A DNA stretch of 64,000 nt from Acidaminococcus fermentans (GTDB lineage: Bacteria; Bacillota; Negativicutes; Acidaminococcales; Acidaminococcaceae): positions 60,508 through 124,507 of the forward strand of contig NZ_VULN01000007.1 of assembly GCF_009696675.1 (NCBI RefSeq). Reading direction: 5' to 3'. The notes below the pieces were generated by a model, which saw nothing but the letters and a program-made list of their open reading frames with translations, was not told the origin of the DNA and searched no databases. Below are positions 1 through 7,410 of the stretch, piece by piece. The translations under genes and the position numbers were made by a program. Every line of letters starts with the position of its first letter. Position 1 is the stretch's first letter.

Positions 1-19
1 AGGTTCGGAGGTGGCCAGG

Positions 20-196
20 ATGGACGCTAAGCAGTTGAAACAGGAGAAGATGTACCTGGCCGCCATGCATTTCATCAGGGGAATGCTCCAGAAGGGTTTG
101 ATTACAAAAGCTGAATACGGAAAAGCCGAACGGCAGCTCCGGAATAAATATTCTCCTGTGATCGGCCCATTATTAGCAGATATCGACTTGCTATAA
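20..196 (+). CDS. Small SHOCT-like protein preceding recombinases
   Basis: A 58-residue basic protein with the pattern of a SHOCT domain: an amphipathic helix, then a G-L-I-T-K-A-E-Y turn and a second helix (about residues 22-45). Similar small proteins are common just upstream of large serine recombinase genes in Firmicutes, and their role is unknown. The ATG at 20 is chosen because GGAGGT at 7-12 lies 7 bases upstream. An in-frame GTG at 11 overlaps that Shine-Dalgarno site. It is 43 bases from the next gene and probably co-transcribed with it. It may modulate the recombinases, but nothing in the sequence proves this. Confidence 0.6.
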   Translation: MDAKQLKQEKMYLAAMHFIRGMLQKGLITKAEYGKAERQLRNKYSPVIGPLLADIDLL

Positions 197-239
197 ATCC
201 GGCTCAGAGTGAGTAATAGTAGTAAAAGGAGTTGATACA

Positions 240-2003
240 ATGAAAAAAATCACGCGGGTCAGTCGGCCCATGCCGGCCATCGTGCGGAGAAAAAAAGTGG
301 CAGCCTATGCCCGGGTCTCCGTGGAGTCGGAACGGATGAACCATTCCCTATCGGCTCAGATCAGCTACTATAACGGCCTGATCCAGAGAAACCCGGAATG
401 GGAATTTGCCGGTGTCTATGCAGACGACGGTATCAGCGGAACCACTATCGACAAGCGAAAAGGGTTCAAGCAGATGCTGGCGGACTGTGAAGCAGGAAAG
501 ATTGACATTATCCTTACAAAGTCCATCCAGCGCTTTGCCAGGAACACGGTAGACCTTTTAACGACAGTGCGGCATTTGAAAGACCTGGGTATAGAAGTGC
601 GATTCGAGAAAGAGCATATCCGCTCCCTTACGGGTGACGGCGAACTGATGCTTTCCATCCTGGCATCCTTTGCCCAGGAAGAGAGCCGTTCCATTAGTAC
701 AAATGTCAAATGGGGAACCCGAAAACGTTTTGCACAAGGGATTCCTAATGGACGGTTTCGAATCTATGGATACCGTTGGCAGGGAGATCAGCTTGTCCCT
801 GAGCCCAAGGAAGCGTCTGTTGTAAAGCTCATTTATGACAACTTCTTAAAAGGCCTGTCCGCTGAGACCACGGAAAAGCAGCTGGAAGAAATGGGAATGA
901 AATCCTTTAATGGGAAACATTTCGGGAATTCGGCCGTCCGGAGAATTTTAGAGAATATTACTTACACCGGTAATCTATTGTTCCAGAAAGCCTATTCGGC
1001 AGACCCCATCACCGGAAAAACCAAAATCAATCATGGAGAACTCCCACAATATTTTGTGGAAAATACACATGAGGCCATTATCCCCATGGAAACCTATAAA
1101 AAGGTACAGGAAGAAAGGGAAAGACGGCGGGAACTGGGGGCTTTGGCAAACTGGTCCATCGATACCTGCTGTTTTACCACCAAAATCAGGTGTGGAATCT
1201 GCGGGAAGAGTTTTGTGCATATTCGCAGTAAACGGAAAAATAAGGATTGCTGGACCTGTATTTCCCATAAAGAGAGAGGAAGAACCTGCCGTTCTAAGGG
1301 AGCTATCCCACAGAAAGTCCTAGTCAAGGAATGCACAGAAGTCCTGGGGCTTTCCGAATTCGATGAAAAAGTCTTTCTGAATCAGGTTGATATAATTGTG
1401 GTTCCGGAACATCATGTGATGGTGTTTCATATGAAAAATGGAGAGCAGATTACACGGCAATGGGTTTCTACTGCCCGGAAGGACGCATGGACTAGTGAAC
1501 GCCGGAAGGAATGGGGAGAAAGACATAAGCTAAAAAGCACAAATCCCAATCGAAAGATATTCAATGAGTTCACGGGGTTTATCAAATGCGGGAAATGTGG
1601 GGAAAATTACAGGAGCCAACAAACTACATATTCTGATGGAAAAAAGGAACGGTACTGGCGGTGTGCTGGTATATGTGGCAATGAAGCCATCAAAGACAGC
1701 ACTATGAAAAAGCTAACTGCTTCTGTGCTGGGACTGGACACTTTCAATGAGGAAAAAATGGATGAATCCCTTGAAAAAGCAGTTGTCCTGAATGGAGAAA
1801 TAACATTTCATTTTAAAGATGGCCATACGGAAACCAGGCAATATAGAGAAAGAAAACGGGGAACCCGTCATAGCGAAGCGTATCGGGCTTATATGCATGA
1901 AATCATGCAATATGCAAAACGCAAGGACCCAGAGGCTAAAAAAATAATGCTTGCGCTGAAAGAAGAATGGAAGAGAGAGGATAATCGATGGCAAAAACAG
2001 TAA
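240..2003 (+). CDS. Large serine recombinase A (tandem pair)
   Basis: A 587-residue site-specific recombinase that would cut and rejoin element DNA through a 5'-phosphoserine intermediate. The resolvase domain occupies about residues 18-160, with the catalytic serine in Y-A-R-V-S at S27. The arginine-rich active-site stretch S-I-Q-R-F-A-R-N follows near residue 98. A recombinase domain spans about 180-290. A zinc ribbon starts with C-G-I-C near 318, and a second C-G-K-C pair lies near 450, giving two zinc-binding modules where one is usual. The 3' end overlaps the next recombinase by 16 bases, so the two are probably translationally coupled. AAAGGAG precedes the ATG. Confidence 0.93.
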   Translation: MKKITRVSRPMPAIVRRKKVAAYARVSVESERMNHSLSAQISYYNGLIQRNPEWEFAGVYADDGISGTTIDKRKGFKQMLADCEAGKIDIILTKSIQRFARNTVDLLTTVRHLKDLGIEVRFEKEHIRSLTGDGELMLSILASFAQEESRSISTNVKWGTRKRFAQGIPNGRFRIYGYRWQGDQLVPEPKEASVVKLIYDNFLKGLSAETTEKQLEEMGMKSFNGKHFGNSAVRRILENITYTGNLLFQKAYSADPITGKTKINHGELPQYFVENTHEAIIPMETYKKVQEERERRRELGALANWSIDTCCFTTKIRCGICGKSFVHIRSKRKNKDCWTCISHKERGRTCRSKGAIPQKVLVKECTEVLGLSEFDEKVFLNQVDIIVVPEHHVMVFHMKNGEQITRQWVSTARKDAWTSERRKEWGERHKLKSTNPNRKIFNEFTGFIKCGKCGENYRSQQTTYSDGKKERYWRCAGICGNEAIKDSTMKKLTASVLGLDTFNEEKMDESLEKAVVLNGEITFHFKDGHTETRQYRERKRGTRHSEAYRAYMHEIMQYAKRKDPEAKKIMLALKEEWKREDNRWQKQ

Positions 2004-3565
2004 GAGCGATTCCGGCAACAATCAGCCGTTATACATCATCTCCGATAAATAGTCGGAAGAAAAGGAAAGTAGCAGGGTACGCACGGGTTTCAACAGACCA
2101 CGATGATCAGATTACCAGCTATGAAGCCCAGGTGGACTATTACACAAACTACATCAAAGGACGGGACGATTGGGACTTCGTGGGTATGTACACGGACGAA
2201 GGCATCTCCGCCACCAACACTCGTCATCGGGATGGGTTCAAACGGATGGTCAAAGATGCCCTGGACGGGAAAATCGACCTGATCATCACAAAGTCGGTCA
2301 GTCGGTTTGCTAGAAATACCGTCGATAGCCTTTCCACTATTCGGAAATTAAAAGAACACAAAATAGAGTGCTACTTTGAAAAGGAAAATATCTGGACTTT
2401 CGACAGCAAGGGAGAATTGCTCCTGACGATCATGAGTTCCCTGGCCCAGGAAGAAAGCCGGAGTATTTCAGAAAATGTCACCTGGGGTCATCGGAAGCGG
2501 TTTGCCGATGGCAAAGTCAGCGTCGCTTACAGCCGTTTCCTGGGATACAAGAAAGGCCCGAACGGTGGGCTAGTAGTTGTACCAGAAGAAGCAACAACGA
2601 TCAAGCTCATCTACAAGCTATTCCTAGAAGGCTTGGGAACAACAACTATTGCCAAGCAACTAACAAAACGAGGACTTAAAACCCCAGGAGGAAAATCCAA
2701 ATGGAGTGCACGTACGGTTTACAGTATCCTTCAAAACGAAAAGTACAAGGGAGATGCACTTCTACAAAAAAGCTATACGGTTGATTTTCTTACAAAGAAA
2801 ACGAAAATCAACGAAGGGGAAGTCCCCCAATACTATGTAGAGCATGACCATGAAGCCATTATTGAACCTCAGACCTTTGAAATGGTGCAAGCGGAACTGA
2901 AACGTAGAAATAAAGCACGGAAGTACTTCAGTGGTACCAGCATCTTTTCCACCAAAATCCAGTGTGCTGAATGCGGAGGATGGTACGGTGCGAAGGTCTG
3001 GCACTCCAATGACAAGTACCGCAGGATCATCTACCAGTGCAATAATAAGTTCCGAAACAATACAGGGTGCAGAACGCCGCATCTGACAGAAGAGGAAATC
3101 AAGATGTACTTCGTCCGGGCAATGAACAAGATGATTACAGAGAAGGATGAGATCATCCAAACCATCGAGGATGCTAGGCAGGTGATCTGTGACAACGGAG
3201 ACCTTCTAGCCAAACGAGATGCCATGCAGAAGGAAATCGGCATCCTGGTGGAAATGGCCCAGAATGCTGTGGAACAGAATGCACGGGTGGCGCAGAACCA
3301 GGAAGAGTACCAAAAACAGTATGATGACATCATCGGCCGCTATGATGTAATGAAAATTGAGTACGAACAACTGTGTGAGAAGATTGAAAACCGCCAGGAT
3401 CGGAATGAGCAGCTTGGACGGTTCATTCAGGAACTGAAAGGTCGGGATAGCCTGCTCACCGAATTTGACCATTCACTCTGGTGTGCCCTGGTCGATAAAA
3501 TGATAGTAAAAGATAAAGAGAATGTAACCGTGGTCTTTCAAGACGGGACGGAAATCAAGGCATAA
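1988..3565 (+). CDS. Large serine recombinase B (tandem pair)
   Basis: A 525-residue large serine recombinase. The catalytic serine is S35 in G-Y-A-R-V-S. The resolvase domain covers about residues 27-170 with S-V-S-R-F-A-R-N. The recombinase domain lies at about 190-300, a zinc ribbon starts at C-A-E-C near 325, and a long coiled-coil of about 380-485 is the usual synapsis-control module. It overlaps recombinase A by 16 bases but is clearly divergent from it, so this is not a recent duplication. Paired serine recombinases acting together are known from SCCmec (CcrA/CcrB) and some Firmicute elements. Joint action here is inferred. A rho-independent terminator follows at once. Confidence 0.93.
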   Translation: MAKTVRAIPATISRYTSSPINSRKKRKVAGYARVSTDHDDQITSYEAQVDYYTNYIKGRDDWDFVGMYTDEGISATNTRHRDGFKRMVKDALDGKIDLIITKSVSRFARNTVDSLSTIRKLKEHKIECYFEKENIWTFDSKGELLLTIMSSLAQEESRSISENVTWGHRKRFADGKVSVAYSRFLGYKKGPNGGLVVVPEEATTIKLIYKLFLEGLGTTTIAKQLTKRGLKTPGGKSKWSARTVYSILQNEKYKGDALLQKSYTVDFLTKKTKINEGEVPQYYVEHDHEAIIEPQTFEMVQAELKRRNKARKYFSGTSIFSTKIQCAECGGWYGAKVWHSNDKYRRIIYQCNNKFRNNTGCRTPHLTEEEIKMYFVRAMNKMITEKDEIIQTIEDARQVICDNGDLLAKRDAMQKEIGILVEMAQNAVEQNARVAQNQEEYQKQYDDIIGRYDVMKIEYEQLCEKIENRQDRNEQLGRFIQELKGRDSLLTEFDHSLWCALVDKMIVKDKENVTVVFQDGTEIKA

Positions 3566-3570
3566 ATAGA

Positions 3571-3606
3571 AACCGCTTTGCAGAAATGCAGAGCGGTTTT
3601 TTCTTT
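3571..3606 (+). terminator. Rho-independent terminator of recombinase operon
   Basis: Arms AACCGCT (3571-3577) and AGCGGTT (3592-3598), with an inner TGCA/TGCA pairing, are followed by a T-rich tract. It lies 5 bases after the stop of recombinase B and closes the element's operon before hsdM. Confidence 0.85.
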
Positions 3607-3654
3607 GTCCAAAACACCAGGCATGCCAATTTTAACAGCAATTGCAGGGAGCTT

Positions 3655-3682
3655 CTGGGGTGCACTTCACTTTGCACCCCAG
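3655..3682. repeat. Perfect 10-bp inverted repeat near element end
   Basis: CTGGGGTGCA (3655-3664) and TGCACCCCAG (3673-3682) are perfect inverted copies around an 8-base loop, with no T-tract. The repeat lies between the recombinase terminator and the truncated hsdM, so it may be a recombinase binding site or the end of an element gene. A third partial copy, GGGTGCA, follows at 3682-3688. Confidence 0.6.
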
Positions 3683-3742
3683 GGTGCATCGTTCAAGAAT
3701 TTAAGGGAATAATCGTGTAATTGTATCAAATGTTGTAAGGCA

Positions 3743-4651
3743 ACCGACCCTGCCTGCGGGACCAGTGGATTTTTGGTAGCTGCCGGGGAATACCTCAGGG
3801 AACATTACCGGGACCAGGTGCTGTTTGAACCAAAGAGCAAGAAACATTACAACGATGAGATGTTCCATGGGTACGATATGGACCGGACCATGCTGCGGAT
3901 TGGGGCTATGAATATGATGACCCACGGGGTGGAAAATCCGGATATTCAGTACAAAGACAGCTTGTCAGAACAGAATGCTGATACAGAACGGTATTCCCTG
4001 ATTCTGGCCAATCCCCCTTTTAAGGGCAGCCTGAATTATGATGTGGTGGCCGATGACCTGCTGAAAGTGGTGAAAACCAAGAAAACAGAACTCCTTTTCC
4101 TGGCTCTTTTCGTGCGGATGCTCCAGAACGGCGGACGGTGCGCCTGCATCGTCCCGGATGGGGTACTGTTTGGTTCCTCCAAGGCCCATAAGGCCATCCG
4201 GAAAGAAATCATCGAGAGCCAGCGCCTGGAAGCCGTCATTTCCATGCCCAGCGGGGTCTTCAAGCCCTATGCCGGGGTGTCCACGGCCATCCTGATCTTC
4301 ACCAAAACCGGAGCCGGCGGCACCGATGATGTATGGTTCTACGACATGAAAGCCGATGGATTTTCTCTGGATGACAAACGGTCCCCTGTACAGGAGAACG
4401 ACATTCCGGATATCATCCAGCGCTACCATAACCGGGAAGCAGAAAAAAGTCGGAAACGGACGGAACAGAGTTTCTTTGTACCCAAACAGGAAATCGTGGA
4501 TAACGACTATGACCTGTCCATCAACAAGTACAAAGAAATCGAGTATGTGCCGGTGGAATACCCACCGACCAGTGAGATTATGGCAAATCTAAAGACTTTA
4601 GAAGAACAAATTAATCAGGATATGCTTACCTTGGAAAAAATGTTAAAGTGA
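3743..4651 (+). pseudogene. hsdM: hsdM 3' part: type I methylase lacking its N-terminus
   Basis: The frame reads into HsdM exactly at the SAM-binding motif I (T-D-P-A-C-G-T-S-G-F from 3743). It continues through the catalytic N-P-P-F motif near 4009 to a normal C-terminus. An intact HsdM has about 150-200 residues before motif I, holding the N-terminal helical domain; here the frame meets a stop at 3710. The first possible start is a TTG at 3773, which would lose motif I and so be inactive. I read this as hsdM split by the recombinase element, its 5' part lying left of the window. It would regain function only if the element excises. hsdS, hsdR and their spacing downstream look intact. Confidence 0.8.
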
Positions 4652-4680
4652 TTTTTTAGATTTGGAGATATAAGATAATC

Positions 4681-5769
4681 ATGAAAGTAAAACTAGGAGA
4701 TGTTTGCGAAAAAGCATCGTCAAATATCAAACAATCTGATATACCAAGTAATAAAGGGGTATATCCAATTTATGGAGCCTCAGGTCTTCTTGGCAAGGTA
4801 AATTTCTTTCATCAAGAAAAACCATATATTGCTGTAATCAAAGATGGAGCTGGTATCGGAAGAGCTATTTTATGTCCAGAGAAATCATCCGTTATTGGGA
4901 CATTGCAATATTTGCTGCCAAGGGATAATGTTCTTCCTCAATATCTTTACTATGTCATTTGCCATATGCATCTGGAAAAATACTTTACTGGTGCAACAAT
5001 TCCTCATATTTATTTTAAGGACTACAAGAATGAGCCATTTAATTTAGTATCGAGAGATGAACAACAACGAATAATTAATGTTTTAGGCTTGGTTGAAAAT
5101 ATCATAGATGCACGGAAAAAAGAAATAGTCGAACTTGATAATTTAGTCAAATCCCGATTTGTGGAGATGTTTGGGGATGGCAATTACAGCATTTGTAATT
5201 TATATCAAGTTTCAAATATTGTCTCTGGAATAACAAAGGGTAGAAAGACAAAAGATAATAATTTGTTGGAAGTCCCTTATATGGCTGTTTCTAACGTTAA
5301 AAGAGGATTTATTGACTGGTCGACCATTAAAACAATCTTAGCAACTAAAGCAGAGGTAGAACAATACAGATTAAAATCTAATGATGTTTTAATTACTGAA
5401 GGTGGTGATCCAGATAAGGTAGGAAGAGGTGCTGTTATAATAAATCCACCCAAAAATTGTATTCACCAAAATCATATTTTTAGGGTGAGACTAAATTGTA
5501 ATTTATTAACACCGGAATATTTTGAAGAATATCTTCAATGTAAATCTGCAAGAAAATATTTTTTGAAAGCTGCAAAACAGACAACAGGAATCGCAAGTAT
5601 CAATATGAAGCAATTGCGTGGATTACCAGTAGCATTACCACCAATAGGTGAGCAGATAAGGTTTTCTATTTTTACTCACCACATCGAAAAATCAAAATTG
5701 GCGGTGCAAAAAAGCCTGGAAGAACTGGAAACACTGAAAAATTCCCTGATGCAGCAGTACTTCGACTGA
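4681..5769 (+). CDS. hsdS: Type I restriction specificity subunit HsdS
   Basis: A 362-residue DNA-recognition subunit with two target-recognition domains (about 1-145 and 170-335), separated and closed by helical spacers. The central spacer holds S-R-F-V-E-M-F at about 157-163, encoded by a direct repeat that recurs before the silent hsdS fragment. The region is markedly more AT-rich than the flanking genes, which is usual for horizontally exchanged specificity modules. It starts 29 bases after hsdM with a weak ribosome site. It would dictate the methylation and cleavage sequence of the HsdM/HsdR complex. With hsdM broken, it may at present lack its partner. Confidence 0.92.
   Translation: MKVKLGDVCEKASSNIKQSDIPSNKGVYPIYGASGLLGKVNFFHQEKPYIAVIKDGAGIGRAILCPEKSSVIGTLQYLLPRDNVLPQYLYYVICHMHLEKYFTGATIPHIYFKDYKNEPFNLVSRDEQQRIINVLGLVENIIDARKKEIVELDNLVKSRFVEMFGDGNYSICNLYQVSNIVSGITKGRKTKDNNLLEVPYMAVSNVKRGFIDWSTIKTILATKAEVEQYRLKSNDVLITEGGDPDKVGRGAVIINPPKNCIHQNHIFRVRLNCNLLTPEYFEEYLQCKSARKYFLKAAKQTTGIASINMKQLRGLPVALPPIGEQIRFSIFTHHIEKSKLAVQKSLEELETLKNSLMQQYFD
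5150..5172 (+). repeat. hsdS direct repeat DR1, copy A (23 bp)
   Basis: These 23 bases, encoding the S-R-F-V-E-M-F hinge of HsdS, are identical to 6796-6818 and in the same orientation. They mark the left edge of the second recognition domain of the active gene. Confidence 0.85.
5680..5700 (+). repeat. hsdS direct repeat DR2, copy A (21 bp)
   Basis: These 21 bases match 7308-7328 at 20 positions, in the same orientation. They encode H-I-E-K-S-K-L at the right edge of recognition domain 2, so DR1 and DR2 bracket an exchangeable module. Confidence 0.8.
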
Positions 5770-5806
5770 TTTTTATGGTATCCTTGTTCCAAAAACGGAG
5801 GATTCC

Positions 5807-6790
5807 ATGAAAAATCATCTGATGGACATTATTTTGCAGAGAATGCTGCCTTACCTGGACAACAGCCAGTTGAACCGATTGAAAGAAACCTTGGAGGAGT
5901 GCCTCCAAGAGGTACCAATCCCAGAAACGGCTTTACGCCAGGGACCCTCCAATCAGGAACTGCTGCTGAAGTTTCTGGATGCCAAGCGGGTGGAAGGCTG
6001 CAGCCCGCGGACTGTGAAATATTATCAGTCCGTTCTCCAAAAACTGTTTGAACTCCACCCCCTTTCAGTACTTCAGATGGAGACGGAACATATCCGGAAC
6101 TACCTGGCTCAATATGCAGACCGGACCGGCTGCAGCAAGGCCAACCTGGACAATATCCGCCGGATCCTTTCCAGCTTTTTCAACTGGCTGGAGGAAGAAA
6201 ACTATATCCTGAAGAACCCTGTCCGCCGGATCCATAAAATCCGGGTGGACCAGCGGGTCAAGGAGACTTATTCAGAAGAAATGCTGGAACAGCTCCGGGA
6301 CAGCTGCCATTCGCTGCGGGACCTGGCCATCATCGACCTTTTGGCTTCTTCAGGCATCCGGGTGGGAGAACTGGTCCGTCTGAACCGGGAAGACATTGAC
6401 TTTGAAAACCGGGAATGTGTGGTATTCGGTAAAGGTCAGAAAGAACGGCCTGTGTATTTTGATGCACGGACCAAGATCCATCTGAAAAATTATCTGGACA
6501 GCCGGAAGGATGATAATCCGGCTCTCTTTGTTTCTCTGCTCCAGCCCTATAACCGGCTGCAGATCAGCGGAGTGGAAAGCAGGCTCCGGGCTCTGGGGAG
6601 AGAACTCCACATCCCCAAGGTCCATCCTCACAAATTCAGAAGGACCCTGGCCACCCGGGCCATCGACAAGGGGATGCCCATAGAACAGGTCCAGCGGCTT
6701 CTGGGCCATACCCAGATCGATACCACCATGCAGTACGCCATGATCAACCAGAAAAACGTCAAGAATGCCCATCAGAAATTCATTGCCTAG
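5807..6790 (+). CDS. Tyrosine recombinase in the hsd locus
   Basis: A 327-residue XerC/XerD-like integrase. A SAM-like N-terminal core-binding domain (about 45-135) is followed by the catalytic domain with the usual set: arginine in G-I-R-V-G-E near 184, lysine in F-G-K-G-Q-K-E, H-x-x-R in H-P-H-K-F-R-R, histidine in L-L-G-H-T, and the nucleophilic tyrosine in M-Q-Y near 309. GGAGG precedes the ATG. It sits between the active hsdS and a silent half-hsdS and ends 5 bases before the second DR1 copy. Recombinases in this position shuffle specificity domains in phase-variable type I systems. Its GC content is higher than that of either hsdS module. Confidence 0.9.
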   Translation: MKNHLMDIILQRMLPYLDNSQLNRLKETLEECLQEVPIPETALRQGPSNQELLLKFLDAKRVEGCSPRTVKYYQSVLQKLFELHPLSVLQMETEHIRNYLAQYADRTGCSKANLDNIRRILSSFFNWLEEENYILKNPVRRIHKIRVDQRVKETYSEEMLEQLRDSCHSLRDLAIIDLLASSGIRVGELVRLNREDIDFENRECVVFGKGQKERPVYFDARTKIHLKNYLDSRKDDNPALFVSLLQPYNRLQISGVESRLRALGRELHIPKVHPHKFRRTLATRAIDKGMPIEQVQRLLGHTQIDTTMQYAMINQKNVKNAHQKFIA

Positions 6791-6795
6791 GAGCC

Positions 6796-6818
6796 AATCC
6801 CGATTTGTGGAGATGTTT
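6796..6818 (+). repeat. hsdS direct repeat DR1, copy B (23 bp)
   Basis: An exact copy of 5150-5172, beginning 5 bases after the recombinase stop codon. It opens the silent recognition module. Confidence 0.85.
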
Positions 6819-7307
6819 AGTAATGAAAGGCAACACTATAGACTGAATGAAGTTTGTAAAATAATCACCGATGGCACGCATCAGCCTCCTGAATTTGTAT
6901 CATGTGGTATTCCGTTTATCTTTGTTTCTAATATTGTCAATAATGAGATTTCCTACAATACAGAAAAATACATTACTCAAGAAACTTATAACAGTCTTAT
7001 AGTACGGACCCCAATTGAAATGGGAGATATTATTTTATCAACGGTTGGTTCATATGGACATCCGGCCGTAGTCAAAAATAATAAAAAGTTTCTTTTTCAA
7101 CGGCATATCGCTTATCTAAAACCTAAACATGAGATTGTAGATAGTGATTTTTTGCATAGTGCTCTTTTATCAAGCAATGTTCAACAGCAGATTGATAGGC
7201 AAGTAAAAGGAATAGCACAGAAAACATTAAATCTTTCTGCTATAAAGCAACTAGTAGTTCCAATACCTAAAATATTGGAACAGAGAAAATTTGCACGATT
7301 AAAAAAT

Positions 7308-7328
7308 CACATCGACAAATCAAAATTG
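7308..7328 (+). repeat. hsdS direct repeat DR2, copy B (21 bp)
   Basis: Matches 5680-5700 at 20 of 21 positions and closes the silent recognition module. Confidence 0.8.
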
Positions 7329-7410
7329 TCCACAGAGAACAGCAGAAAAATGATACAAAATGTGATAAAGTATAGGGAGAAGTGAAACCTTTCCTGATAA
7401 GGAGTCTGGT

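Larger units (their letters stand above)
1..3742 (+). mobile_element. Right part of a serine-recombinase element inserted in hsdM
   Basis: A SHOCT-like gene, two large serine recombinase genes and a terminator run rightward and end only about 140 bases before a methylase gene that lacks its N-terminal half. Recombinase genes at the edge of an element, abutting a split conserved gene, are the usual arrangement for serine-integrase elements. The left end and any cargo lie outside the window, so element size is unknown. The boundary near 3742 is inferred from where recognisable HsdM sequence begins. The alternative is an old deletion that brought the recombinases next to a broken hsdM. Confidence 0.6.
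6796..7385 (+). pseudogene. hsdS: Silent half-hsdS cassette (one recognition domain)
   Basis: An open frame with a single HsdS recognition domain of a different sequence from either domain of the full gene. It starts at the S-R-F-V-E-M-F repeat and ends about 19 residues after DR2. It has no convincing start codon or ribosome site; the frame enters from inside the recombinase gene. It therefore looks like a stored alternative for recognition domain 2 rather than an expressed protein. The module is AT-rich. A short, independently translated half-HsdS that dimerises is possible but less likely. Confidence 0.8.

Noticed and set aside
5150..7328. Inversion-type phase variation of hsdS
   Set aside because: Both repeat pairs are in direct orientation, so inversion between them is not possible. 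Excision or module exchange is the consistent model.
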